NCBI RefSeq assembly: GCF_029360705.1
Contig: NZ_JARKMX010000004.1
Coordinates: 496,001 to 560,000 of the forward strand
Length of the DNA stretch: 64,000 nt
Direction: 5' to 3'
From: Paraflavitalea pollutisoli
Lineage (GTDB): Bacteria > Bacteroidota > Bacteroidia > Chitinophagales > Chitinophagaceae
The translations under genes and the position numbers were made by a program. The first letter of the stretch is position 1. Each line of letters opens with the position of its first letter. The notes below the pieces were generated by a model. The model had not been told where the DNA came from. It did no database searches and worked only from the letters and a program-made list of their open reading frames with translations. This document shows, in pieces, positions 7,767-15,901 of this stretch.

Positions 7767-10296
7767 AGGAAGTGTGTTTTCTTGCTGGAAGATCAATCCT
7801 TAATTTAAAGCCGTGGGCTGAATCTACGATTGTCACGGTGCCGTTATAATCAGTTACAGTGCCTTTAACAAGGTACATGCCCAGTCCTGTTCCAATGCTC
7901 TTACCCTCCTTGTCTTTTTTAGAAGTAATGAATGGTAAAAATATTTGGTCTTTATCTTTTTTGAAGACCCTATCTAGCCCTGGACCTGTATCTTCGTAAA
8001 TTATTCGGATATTGTTGTTATTAAATGCGACTGATATTTTTATGGTTCTTTCTCTTTTTCCCTTTGCGTTATTGAGGGCGTCTACAGAATTGGATATGAG
8101 ATTGGAAAAAATGGTGTCCATATCTACTTCATTAGCTCGAAAATCATAAGATGTTGTAGTTCTATCAAAAGTTTTTAATTGTATATTTCTGTCTGTTAGC
8201 GCTTTTTCCCAACTTTGTTTTAATCCTTTCAAATAGGTATCGAAATTTAATAAAGTTCTTGTTCTTTTATCACTTTTGATTGAGGACAGAGCATAATTCA
8301 TCCAGTGCAAAATCTTGTTCATGTCTTTCCGTAGTACGGAAATAATTTTTAAGCCATCCTTATATTCCATGGATAATTGGCGACTAGTTGGCTCTAACTG
8401 CTTAAATATGTCTTCCAATACTTCAATCTCTTCAGCGTTATTTTTTATTCCTTTTAATTCATGTGAAAAAGAGGCTACAATTAATCCTAAACTTGCGAGG
8501 GCGCGCACTTGCGCTATTTCTCCATTATCTTTTTCAGCTGCTGTAAAGCTTTCTAGGCCAGAAGTTATGATTTTTTTAATGGCCTTTTTTTCTTGAGCAG
8601 CTATTTGTCGCCTACCTTGAACAGAATAATCGGTATTTCTTTTTTGAGATACTTTATTCCTTTCTTCAATCATCTTATTAGCTAATTTCTCGGCTTCTGC
8701 TTGGATTGCCTTCTTGCGTTCATTTTCTTTTCGAATTGTAGCGTCTTTGTAGAATTTATTGAGAATAACTGAGCGATCATATTCAAAAAGATGGATAGCC
8801 TCGATGATTATGCTGGTAAAAATTTTAAAAGAGTCGTTTTCTACCAGAGATTCGCGGTCAGATTTGTCTATGATTTGCTTGTTGGCAATTCGAGATATAT
8901 AGACTGCGCCTGCTATTTGCCTGGGCCCAACCCGCCAATCTCCAATCCTTTGACCTGCCCCTGCAGGGCTTTGGGATACCCTTTCTCCGAGCTTTAACCA
9001 ATCATTCCCTTTTTCCCCATAGGGTCTTACCTTAAACGAATCGCGGTAAATTTTGATACCTCCGAATTTCTCCATAATGGCTGCTCTTTCGCTGCCACTA
9101 AAATCCTTATTCGGATATTCTTCTTTCGATGAATTTCGAATTTTTAGGTAGTAAAAGCTAAAGGAAAAACTCCCTACTTTTTGCAGCCGATATGTATTGT
9201 CATTGTCTTTAGGCCAAGTTAAAAGCTCGAAAATGGATTTAGAAATTTTGACAGAAGGCTTTGACAAGCTGGTTAGGTCATAAGGGGCTTTCGCCCCTTT
9301 AAATAAGTGAGAATATTCGCGCTTAACAATATTCATATCCAGTTCGTTCCTCGTGATCACACACGCCATCTTTAATTTTACGGCATCATAATGTCCTTCT
9401 ATTTTATAATCAAAATCATCAAAATAAGCTGTTTCTACCTGCCCATATTCTTTTGGTGATTGAAGATGCTGTAATTGCAAATTAAATTCAACACCTGTTT
9501 CTATTGGTGGGACTAGAGCTTCCAAGCTCTTAAATATGGCAGCAATTGCTTTTTCATCCCAAGCATCTTTTAAATCAGTGATCCTGATTATCGTGCCGCC
9601 GGCAAAAGCTCTACTTTTAAAAAGGCCAATTGCCTTGGTATATTGGGATAGACTCGATTGTATGTAGTCAAAAAGGCTTGTGTTTTTTTCTGTTAGTTCT
9701 GCAGTAATTTCAGTTAAGTTCTTGTTAGGCTGGTTGAATTGTTGCCAATCCATGTACCAATAATAACCTGATTTATTATTTTTTTGACGAGAATAAGTAT
9801 AGACTTCTGCTTGTGTACCTAATCTGTCCAAGGCAAAACGACCAATACCTTTCGCACCGGTCTTTACGCGTCCACTATCCGATGTGAATGTTACTTCCTT
9901 GTTTCCGGTTCCTATCTCCATCCATTGGTTCAGAATAGTACTTTCATTCATTCCCGTTCCATTATCGACAATGTAAATTGATGCTTGAGAATTTAGAAAA
10001 TCTTGCAGAGGTTTAAGTTGTTCCCTGATCTTCTGAGAAAGTATATAATTTTTCCCTTTGGCCTGATACCATGAAGCACTAAATCCTTTGATGGATGATA
10101 GATGTTTGTGCTCTTGAACGCTAAGGGTTTCCGGGACTTTGGGATAAGGAATATCAAAAAAAACCATACAGTGAGTCGCATCTGCGTCGTAGCAATTCTT
10201 AACCAACTCAATGATTGCACCGTCGGCATTTGCAAAGTTCTCCTGCCCAATCAATTTAGCCGTCCTCGCCGAGACTTTAAAGGGGATTTTGCCCAT
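7756..10296 (-). CDS. Histidine kinase with an additional N-terminal Hsp90/MORC-like GHKL ATPase domain
   Basis: This 846-residue protein has two GHKL ATPase modules. The N-terminal one resembles Hsp90/MutL/MORC: IELVKNCYDADA (about 29-40), VDNGTGM (110-116) and GAKGIGRFAL (147-156). A beta-rich middle section and a Lys/Glu-rich coiled coil (about 522-576) follow. The C-terminus is a true histidine kinase: H-box SFSHELKG with predicted phospho-His 612, N-box NLISNSVDAL, G1 EDTGPGLD (768 on), F-box FLPFITSK and G2 GTGLG (802-806). No membrane segment is present, so it is cytoplasmic. The start is taken at ATG 10296 (MGKIPFKVSARTAKLIG), where similarity to the ATPase family begins, although the frame is open to 10383. 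It is the first gene of the operon and overlaps the response regulator by 11 bp. Confidence 0.85.
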   Translation of the reverse strand: MGKIPFKVSARTAKLIGQENFANADGAIIELVKNCYDADATHCMVFFDIPYPKVPETLSVQEHKHLSSIKGFSASWYQAKGKNYILSQKIREQLKPLQDFLNSQASIYIVDNGTGMNESTILNQWMEIGTGNKEVTFTSDSGRVKTGAKGIGRFALDRLGTQAEVYTYSRQKNNKSGYYWYMDWQQFNQPNKNLTEITAELTEKNTSLFDYIQSSLSQYTKAIGLFKSRAFAGGTIIRITDLKDAWDEKAIAAIFKSLEALVPPIETGVEFNLQLQHLQSPKEYGQVETAYFDDFDYKIEGHYDAVKLKMACVITRNELDMNIVKREYSHLFKGAKAPYDLTSLSKPSVKISKSIFELLTWPKDNDNTYRLQKVGSFSFSFYYLKIRNSSKEEYPNKDFSGSERAAIMEKFGGIKIYRDSFKVRPYGEKGNDWLKLGERVSQSPAGAGQRIGDWRVGPRQIAGAVYISRIANKQIIDKSDRESLVENDSFKIFTSIIIEAIHLFEYDRSVILNKFYKDATIRKENERKKAIQAEAEKLANKMIEERNKVSQKRNTDYSVQGRRQIAAQEKKAIKKIITSGLESFTAAEKDNGEIAQVRALASLGLIVASFSHELKGIKNNAEEIEVLEDIFKQLEPTSRQLSMEYKDGLKIISVLRKDMNKILHWMNYALSSIKSDKRTRTLLNFDTYLKGLKQSWEKALTDRNIQLKTFDRTTTSYDFRANEVDMDTIFSNLISNSVDALNNAKGKRERTIKISVAFNNNNIRIIYEDTGPGLDRVFKKDKDQIFLPFITSKKDKEGKSIGTGLGMYLVKGTVTDYNGTVTIVDSAHGFKLRIDLPARKHTSYEI

Positions 10297-10543
10297 ATTG
10301 AGACGCGAATGTAAATCTTTAAAAATGAGAAGGTAACGATTTTTATTTAGTGGACAAGATACTTTTTGGTTTGATAAGATCACTTTTCAAAATAGAAATG
10401 CTCCATATCGTACGGCAGGAAATGTAGGGCTTGTCAGGAACGAAGTCCTGTTGCTTCCATTTGCAGTGGAGTAGCAGGATTAATAATCGTATTATGAACA
10501 TTAGAAAAGCGAAAAAGTATACGCAAAAGATTACTATGAACAC

Positions 10544-10577
10544 AAAAAAAGAGACCACCTTCCGATGATCTCTTTTC
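10544..10577 (-). terminator. Terminator downstream of tRNA-Lys
   Basis: On the minus strand a GAGATCAT/GTGGTCTC hairpin with GGAAG-type loop is followed by TTTTTTT, immediately 3' of the tRNA. It separates tRNA transcription from the four-gene nuclease/methylase operon. Confidence 0.75.
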
Positions 10578-10581
10578 TTAG

Positions 10582-10654
10582 TGAACCCGCTGGGACTCGA
10601 ACCCAGGGCCCCAACATTAAAAGTGTTGTGCTCTACCAACTGAGCTACGAGTTC
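10582..10654 (-). tRNA. tRNA-Lys (anticodon UUU)
   Basis: A 73-nt cloverleaf can be read on the minus strand. The acceptor stem GAACTCG pairs with CGGGTTC, the D-arm is AGCTCAGTTGGTAGAGC, the anticodon loop CTTTTAA (anticodon TTT) lies in a CAACA/TGTTG stem, and the T-arm is CTGGGTTCGAGTCCCAG. The discriminator base is A and CCA is not encoded. The 3' end faces the AT-rich nuclease/methylase operon, a common arrangement for islands inserted at tRNA genes. Confidence 0.96.
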
Positions 10655-10963
10655 TAACCATTTCCTTTCAACTTGGTAACTGTCTCATTTTCAGGACCGT
10701 TATATCGTTGTTGGGAGTGCAAAAGTAGGGAGAAATTACATTGCACCAAAATTATTTTAGATTTAAAATCCACAGCCTGTGGATGAAAATTGCTTGTTTT
10801 TTTCACAATTCCTTGAAACCCACATCCCGTCTGCGTTTTCGAAACCGCCCCTCCACCCATGTTCGAAAAAAATATTTTACAACAAGATGGTTCACAGAAA
10901 TTTAAACCGCCCCACCATCGGTCCGCAACAATTCCCGGTGTAATTTAGTTATGATTACACGCT
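10655..10963. other. Gene-free stretch between tRNA-Lys and the FUSC gene
   Basis: No credible coding sequence is seen in these 309 bases. The stretch should hold the divergent promoters of tRNA-Lys and of the FUSC gene. It contains a perfect 17-bp palindrome (8+1+8, atccacag-c-ctgtggat) at 10768-10784 whose arms resemble DnaA boxes. AT-rich tracts occur at 10745-10770 and 10865-10880. Confidence 0.6.
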
Positions 10964-13198
10964 ATGGATTATACCCGGGAATTCAGGAAGTTTATCAGTA
11001 GTCAGTATTTGTATGCAGGTGTTCGTATCACGGCCGGCGCCATCATTCCCGCCCTTATCCTCCATCACTTCGGTCTGCTCGACCGCATGATGGCCATCCC
11101 CCTCGGCGCCCTCGTCGTCAGCTTCACCGACACCCCCGGACCGCCCCAGCATCGCCGCAACGGCATGCTGGTCAGCATCCTCCTCAATTTCATCATCGTC
11201 GTCATCGTAGGCCTCACCCGCCACTCACCCTGGTTCATCAGTGCCGAGATCATCATCTTTGGCCTGCTCTTTTCCCTGGTGGGCGTGTATGGCAACCGCG
11301 TCAACGCCATCGGTCTCATCGCCCTGCTCGTATTCATCTTCAACGTCGACAGCCACCTGGCCTCCGCCAATATCTGGCGCGACGCCCTTTGGTTTTCCGT
11401 CGGCGGCATATGGTATGCGATATTGAGCCTTACCCTGTACTCCCTGCGGCCCTACAAACCCATTCAGCAACTGCTGGGCGAAAACCTCATGGGCATCGCG
11501 GACTACCTCCGCATCAAAGCCGCCTTCTACGACCGCGAACGCAACGACGAAGCCCTCTACCGCGACATGATGCGCATCCAGGTATCCGTACACCTGCACC
11601 AGGATGAGCTCCGCGAAATGCTTTTCCGCGCCCGCCGTGTCCTATTCGAATCCACCAGCAAAGGACGCATCCTCATGATGATGTTCCTCGACAGCATGGA
11701 CCTCTTCGAGCGCATCATGACCACCCAGCAAGACTACGACGCCCTGCACAAAGAATTCGACGACAGCCAGATCCTCCAGGTCTACCACAAGATGATCATG
11801 CAGGCCTCCGACGAGTTGCACCGCATTGGCCTGGCCGTGCAGGAGGGATTGCCCTATAAAGACGATAACTCGCTCGACGAAGCCTTTAAAGCCACCAGCG
11901 AGACCTTCTTCGCCCACCGCGATGCGGCCCTCAATCCGCATACCATCGAAGGGCTCATCAAGCTGCGCCATATCCTGTACAGCATCGAAGACCTGGTAGA
12001 GCGCATCGGCATCCTCGCGCACTATTCTACCTACGACCGCAGCATCAGTAAAAACAAAAAGATCGATCCTGATCGATTGGAGGAGCAAGACTCACCCGGA
12101 CAGGAATTCAACATCCGCCTCCTGGTCGACAACCTGTCGCTGCAATCCTCCCATTTCCGGCACGCCATCCGCGTCACGCTGGCCATGATGATCGGGTACA
12201 TCATCTCGTTGCTGTATCCCCTCGGACATGGCTACTGGATCCTGTTGACCATCGTCACGATCCTGAAACCGGCCTACAGCATCACGCGGCAGCGCAACAT
12301 TCACCGCCTGGCCGGTACCTTGATCGGTGCTGCCATCTCCTTCGGGTCGCTCTACCTGATCAAAGACAATACGGCCATCTTCATCATCATGCTCATCGCC
12401 ATGATCCTGGCCTACACGTATATCAAACTGAATTACCTCATCGGATCGGCCGGCATCACCATCTACGTGGTATTGAGCCTGCACTTTATGAACCCCAGCG
12501 GTCTGACAGAAGCCCTCACAGATAGGATCATCGATACCGGTATTGGCTCACTCATTGCTTACCTGGTATCGAAATTTGTATTGCCCCTCTGGGAGCACGA
12601 GCAGATCGATACCTATATCCAGCAGACCATCAAGGCGAGCCGCAGTTATTTCGATGTAGTCGCTTCGTATTTCACCGGACAGGTGCCTGCCAACAGCAAT
12701 TACCGCCTGGCGCGCAAAGAGGCCTTTGTAGCGCTGGCGAATATGTCGGATCATTTTCAGCGGATGCTCTCCGAGCCGAAGAACAAGCAACCCGGATTGC
12801 CGCATTACCACCAGTTTGTAGCTACCAGCCATTTGCTCAATTCGCATATTGCTTCCCTCTCGTATTACGCACAACGGTCGGCCGCACAGTATGCATCACC
12901 CGATTTTGCACCATTGGTCAAGCAGGTCGACGACCAGTTTCAGAATGCCGAGAAGGTCTTGGAAAAACAGGAGTTGGTCAAGCTCGACCAGAAGGCCAGC
13001 GAATATCCCATCCGCGCCCGCCTGCAACAGTTGCTGGAGCAACGCCGGCAGGAGATGGCACCCGGCGCCGACAAGTCTGCCCAGTCGGTCCGCAAAACTT
13101 TATCAGACCTCAAGGCCATTACGGACCAATACCAGCTGATCTATTCCATCGTATCTGAACAGGTAAAGATCATTGGCAAGATGCGGAAAGTAGAGTAG
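10964..13198 (+). CDS. FUSC-family (YccS-like) inner-membrane protein
   Basis: This 744-residue integral membrane protein has the two-repeat layout of the FUSC/aromatic-acid-exporter family. An N-terminal block of hydrophobic helices (about 20-160) is followed by a long charged cytoplasmic region (about 165-380), a second block of helices (about 390-540) containing the conserved SITRQRNIHRLAGTLIGA segment, and a soluble helical C-terminus. Relatives such as E. coli YccS and AaeB are linked to efflux or envelope stress, but the substrate here is unknown. The coding sequence is very GC-rich at its 5' end (44 of 60 bases at 11101-11160), in sharp contrast to the AT-rich island across the tRNA. 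The PP2C-like gene that follows has its own promoter. Confidence 0.88.
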   Translation: MDYTREFRKFISSQYLYAGVRITAGAIIPALILHHFGLLDRMMAIPLGALVVSFTDTPGPPQHRRNGMLVSILLNFIIVVIVGLTRHSPWFISAEIIIFGLLFSLVGVYGNRVNAIGLIALLVFIFNVDSHLASANIWRDALWFSVGGIWYAILSLTLYSLRPYKPIQQLLGENLMGIADYLRIKAAFYDRERNDEALYRDMMRIQVSVHLHQDELREMLFRARRVLFESTSKGRILMMMFLDSMDLFERIMTTQQDYDALHKEFDDSQILQVYHKMIMQASDELHRIGLAVQEGLPYKDDNSLDEAFKATSETFFAHRDAALNPHTIEGLIKLRHILYSIEDLVERIGILAHYSTYDRSISKNKKIDPDRLEEQDSPGQEFNIRLLVDNLSLQSSHFRHAIRVTLAMMIGYIISLLYPLGHGYWILLTIVTILKPAYSITRQRNIHRLAGTLIGAAISFGSLYLIKDNTAIFIIMLIAMILAYTYIKLNYLIGSAGITIYVVLSLHFMNPSGLTEALTDRIIDTGIGSLIAYLVSKFVLPLWEHEQIDTYIQQTIKASRSYFDVVASYFTGQVPANSNYRLARKEAFVALANMSDHFQRMLSEPKNKQPGLPHYHQFVATSHLLNSHIASLSYYAQRSAAQYASPDFAPLVKQVDDQFQNAEKVLEKQELVKLDQKASEYPIRARLQQLLEQRRQEMAPGADKSAQSVRKTLSDLKAITDQYQLIYSIVSEQVKIIGKMRKVE

Positions 13199-13240
13199 GG
13201 GCATCTCTACGTGCTGAAGCATATTGGCTTCATGATGGTA

Positions 13241-13267
13241 TTGGTAGCAGGAATTCTGCTACCTTTG
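13241..13267 (+). promoter_or_regulatory. Bacteroidota-type promoter of the PP2C-like gene
   Basis: TTG at 13241-13243, a 16-base spacer and TACCTTTG at 13260-13267 match the TTG / TAnnTTTG pattern of the Bacteroidota primary sigma factor. The first in-frame ATG of the phosphatase is at 13280, giving a very short leader. This supports ATG 13280 over the upstream GTG at 13211. Confidence 0.55.
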
Positions 13268-13279
13268 TGCTACTTCCCC

Positions 13280-14014
13280 ATGCACATATATACGGCTTTA
13301 CAGATTGGTCACTTAAACAGTAACCGCTGCGAGGACTTTTTTTTAGTCGATCACCTCGGGGCGCGCTTCGTTATTGGCGCCGTCATGGATGGCTGCACCA
13401 TGGGTACGGATAGCCATTTTGCATCAACGCTCACGGGCAAGCTGCTGCGAAAAGTGCTTCGCCAGCGACAGGAGCTGGAACATGCCCGTCCCGAAACCCA
13501 GGCGACTTCTGCCACAATATTGCTCCGTTCGGTGTTTATTGAACTGATGACCGAATTAACGGACATGAAAAACCGCCTCCTGCTCGACAACGACGAACTG
13601 CTCACGACGCTCGTGTTGTTGGTGGTAGATACCCAGGAAAATAATGGCATGCTCGTTGGCGTAGGAGATGGGTATGTGGTAGTGAACGGTACGGTTACTG
13701 CCTACGACCACGACAACAGATCCGACTACCTCGGTTTTCACCTCGCAGACGACGCTGCTACCTGGTACGATTCGCTGCCGCAAAAGATGGAACTATCGTC
13801 GATAGAGGATATTACAATCGCTACCCATGGCCTCGGATCGTTCACCGAACTAACCGCCGATGCCGCGCCCGCCATCGACCCGATCGCCTTCCTCACCATC
13901 GATCAGCAGGGCAAAGACCATCCTGATATGCCCGAAAAAAAGCTGAAAACGCTCGAACACCAGTTTGGGCTAAAACCTGGCGACGATCTCGCCCTGATTC
14001 GCTTAATCCGCTAG
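13280..14014 (+). CDS. PP2C-like serine/threonine phosphatase domain protein
   Basis: This 244-residue cytoplasmic protein resembles a compact PP2C (PPM) phosphatase, which removes phosphate from Ser/Thr using metal ions. Hallmarks are the N-terminal NSNRCEDFFLV (usual NEDxxxV motif), VMDGCTMG (usual DGMGG), LLTTLVLLVVD, VGVGDGYVVV and the C-terminal GDDLALI. The family's second Gly of DGxGG is altered to DGCTMG, so metal binding may differ. The start at 13280 is chosen because a promoter-like TTG/TACCTTTG lies just upstream. Starting at GTG 13211 would add 23 hydrophobic residues (LVAGILLPLCYFP) that read like translated intergenic sequence. The substrate is unknown and no partner kinase is adjacent. 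Confidence 0.75.
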   Translation: MHIYTALQIGHLNSNRCEDFFLVDHLGARFVIGAVMDGCTMGTDSHFASTLTGKLLRKVLRQRQELEHARPETQATSATILLRSVFIELMTELTDMKNRLLLDNDELLTTLVLLVVDTQENNGMLVGVGDGYVVVNGTVTAYDHDNRSDYLGFHLADDAATWYDSLPQKMELSSIEDITIATHGLGSFTELTADAAPAIDPIAFLTIDQQGKDHPDMPEKKLKTLEHQFGLKPGDDLALIRLIR

Positions 14015-14120
14015 TTTCCGCTCGAATTCTTCCTTTTTACCACCATTTAATGGCTAATTCCGCTACGTTTATTCGGCGTCCCCGCATGCCGAAAGGCCTT
14101 TTGATGTACCAACGATACTC

Positions 14121-14242
14121 AGATATTCCGTAGCTGTCAAGATGATAACAGCTACTTATCCCGTAGATGTCTCGTACCTATATAGGGACGGAATATCTAC
14201 GAGATATCTACGAGACATATACGGGATATCTACGGAACATCT
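14121..14242. repeat. 11-bp tandem repeat array with inverted outlying copies
   Basis: Five back-to-back 11-bp units occupy 14186-14240: ggacggaatat, ctacgagatat, ctacgagacat, atacgggatat, ctacggaacat (consensus ctacgrgatat). Inverted copies lie upstream: agatattccgtag at 14121-14133 is the reverse complement of 14230-14242 with one mismatch, and 14159-14177 is a reverse copy of two units. The 484-base gap between the PP2C-like and VOC genes (14015-14498) contains nothing else recognisable. Confidence 0.7.
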
Positions 14243-14498
14243 GTGTATATGACCGCAAGCGGGCATGAACCCGATATGATATTGAGCGCCGTTGAAACAC
14301 AATAAGATGAGGAATTAGCAGGCCGTTCGGGGCCGAATAAGGGCGTAATGATGGGTGAATAGTTGGAGATGACAGGTCATGGCCGTAGTAAATGGCCAGA
14401 AAACCTGGCGGAAAAGTCAGTCGGCGAGAAAAGGACCGGCAAAAATCGGACGAAGATCAGGTGCCGCGTAGTAATTTGCACCCGCAAAAAGCCAGGAC

Positions 14499-14900
14499 AT
14501 GAAACAAACGCTCGCCCGCATAGCATTGGTCGTGAAAGACTACGATGAAGCCATCGAATTCTATACCCAGAAGCTGCATTTTACCCTGATAGAGGATACG
14601 AAGCTGTCGCCGACGAAGCGTTGGGTGGTGGTGGCGCCGCCTGGCACCGATGCCAACGGTTGTTGTCTGCTGCTCGCCCAGGCGGCGAACGACGAGCAAG
14701 CCAGCCGGGTAGGCAACCAAACCGGCGGTCGCGTATTCCTGTTTCTTCATACCGACGATTTTGACAGCGCTTACAGCAACCTGTTGCAACACAACATTAC
14801 CATCGTCCGTCAGCCGGTGCAGGAAACCTGGGGCAAGGTCGCTGTTTTTGCCGACCTCTATGGAAATCTGTGGGATTTGATCGAGGTACCCCATTCCTAA
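14499..14900 (+). CDS. VOC superfamily protein (glyoxalase/bleomycin-resistance fold)
   Basis: This 133-residue protein has the paired beta-alpha-beta-beta-beta pattern of vicinal oxygen chelate proteins. It begins with LARIALVVKDYDEAIEFYTQKL, has a central variable loop, and has a second half with FLHTDDFDSAYSNL and the closing DLYGNLWDLIE, where the final Glu is usually a metal ligand. Members include glyoxalases, dioxygenases and drug-binding proteins, and this sequence alone does not show which reaction is catalysed. The gene stands alone after a long repeat-bearing intergenic region. Confidence 0.85.
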   Translation: MKQTLARIALVVKDYDEAIEFYTQKLHFTLIEDTKLSPTKRWVVVAPPGTDANGCCLLLAQAANDEQASRVGNQTGGRVFLFLHTDDFDSAYSNLLQHNITIVRQPVQETWGKVAVFADLYGNLWDLIEVPHS

Positions 14901-14928
14901 ACGATCCACGAACAGGCAAAGCTACCAG

Positions 14929-15222
14929 GTGATCGTCATTCCCGTGACGATGCCGCAAAAGCAATTGTTCGACAGCCTGTCGATCGCGTATCAACAGCAA
15001 ACACCTTACGATTATGCCCTGTTTGGCATGCGTTGTGGCTCGGCCGCCTATGAGATCCTGGCGCGCCTGGACCTGCTCAAAAGGTACCCTCCGAAGAAAA
15101 CAGCCCTGAAGATCTTTTACCCAAAGAAACTGCGGAAAAGATTGCTCAAACAGGCCAGCAGTCAGGATTGGACAGTCATCCGCCAGGAGGGTACACCCAA
15201 AAGACGCTGGGAACGTGATTAG
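14929..15222 (+). CDS. Hypothetical protein, possibly a gene remnant
   Basis: This 97-residue reading frame begins at GTG 14929 and encodes a basic protein (C-terminal KKLRKRLLKQ) with a central YALFGMRCGSAAYEILARL segment. I do not recognise a family. The same frame stays open upstream into the end of the VOC gene without an ATG, and the start codon is weak, so this may be the 3' remnant of a longer gene. Codon use looks like that of its neighbours. Confidence 0.4.
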   Translation: MIVIPVTMPQKQLFDSLSIAYQQQTPYDYALFGMRCGSAAYEILARLDLLKRYPPKKTALKIFYPKKLRKRLLKQASSQDWTVIRQEGTPKRRWERD

Positions 15223-15260
15223 TGTACGTACCTTTAACCGTACGCTAAAATCCGGCAAAT

Positions 15261-15698
15261 ATGGAAAAGACCATTACAAAATCCATTGAGATCAACACCA
15301 GCGCCGCCAAGGTGTGGAACGCCCTGATCAACCCAAACCTGATCCCGCAGTACCTGCCCGGTGTAGAGGTCGTCTCCGACTGGAAACCCGGTAGCTCCGT
15401 TCAATACATACACCGCGAAGGCGGCATGGAGATCATCGACAAAGGCATCGTACTCGATGCCGTATCGCCGCATTTGTTGCGCCATACTTACTGGACGCCC
15501 TACTCCGGCCTGGAAGACCTGCCCGATAACTACACGACCATCACTATGAGTCTGAAAGAGACGAATAACAAGACGGTACTAACCATCCAACAAACCAATT
15601 TTCGCAGCGAAGACTGGTGGCGCAACTCGATGGCAGGGTGGGAAGACGTGCTGGTTACCATCAAGCGGATCATTGAAGCGACCTCCGCCGTGGGTTAA
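15261..15698 (+). CDS. SRPBCC (AHSA1/START-like) protein
   Basis: This 145-residue protein matches the Aha1/START-like SRPBCC fold, which forms a hydrophobic ligand cavity. It has the N-terminal ITKSIEINTSAAKVWNALINP, a DWKPGSSVQYI strand, and the C-terminal GWEDVLVTIKRIIE helix preceded by a Trp-rich stretch. Bacteroidota encode many such proteins of unknown ligand. No catalytic residues can be named, and no operon partner is obvious. Confidence 0.85.
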   Translation: MEKTITKSIEINTSAAKVWNALINPNLIPQYLPGVEVVSDWKPGSSVQYIHREGGMEIIDKGIVLDAVSPHLLRHTYWTPYSGLEDLPDNYTTITMSLKETNNKTVLTIQQTNFRSEDWWRNSMAGWEDVLVTIKRIIEATSAVG

Positions 15699-15901
15699 GT
15701 GGTAATCCAGTAGCGGAAGCCACCGCTTGCCTTATCAGATAGAACACCAGTGCGATCCACCCAACTGACGGGTCAGTCGCGCACAAGTATCGGGTCGTTC
15801 AAGGGCTTGTGGCAGCGAATAAACAGCTATCTTACGTTTACCCAACAACCAACCCGGTGAGTCCATCACCGGCACATCAACAAGAACAAGCAAAACATTT
15901 C

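Noticed and set aside
6500-10296. Septu, retron or Detocs defence system
   Set aside because: The HNH protein resembles PtuB and the kinase/regulator pair recalls Detocs, but there is no PtuA-type ATPase, reverse transcriptase or phosphorylase-type effector.
10343-10639. Open frame covering the tRNA-Lys region on the minus strand
   Set aside because: It is the translation of the tRNA and its terminator; the tRNA cloverleaf is clear.
13211-13279. N-terminal extension of the PP2C-like protein from GTG 13211
   Set aside because: The extra residues overlap a TTG/TACCTTTG promoter and do not resemble the family start.
14121-14242. CRISPR array
   Set aside because: The 11-bp units are directly adjacent without spacers, and no cas genes are present.
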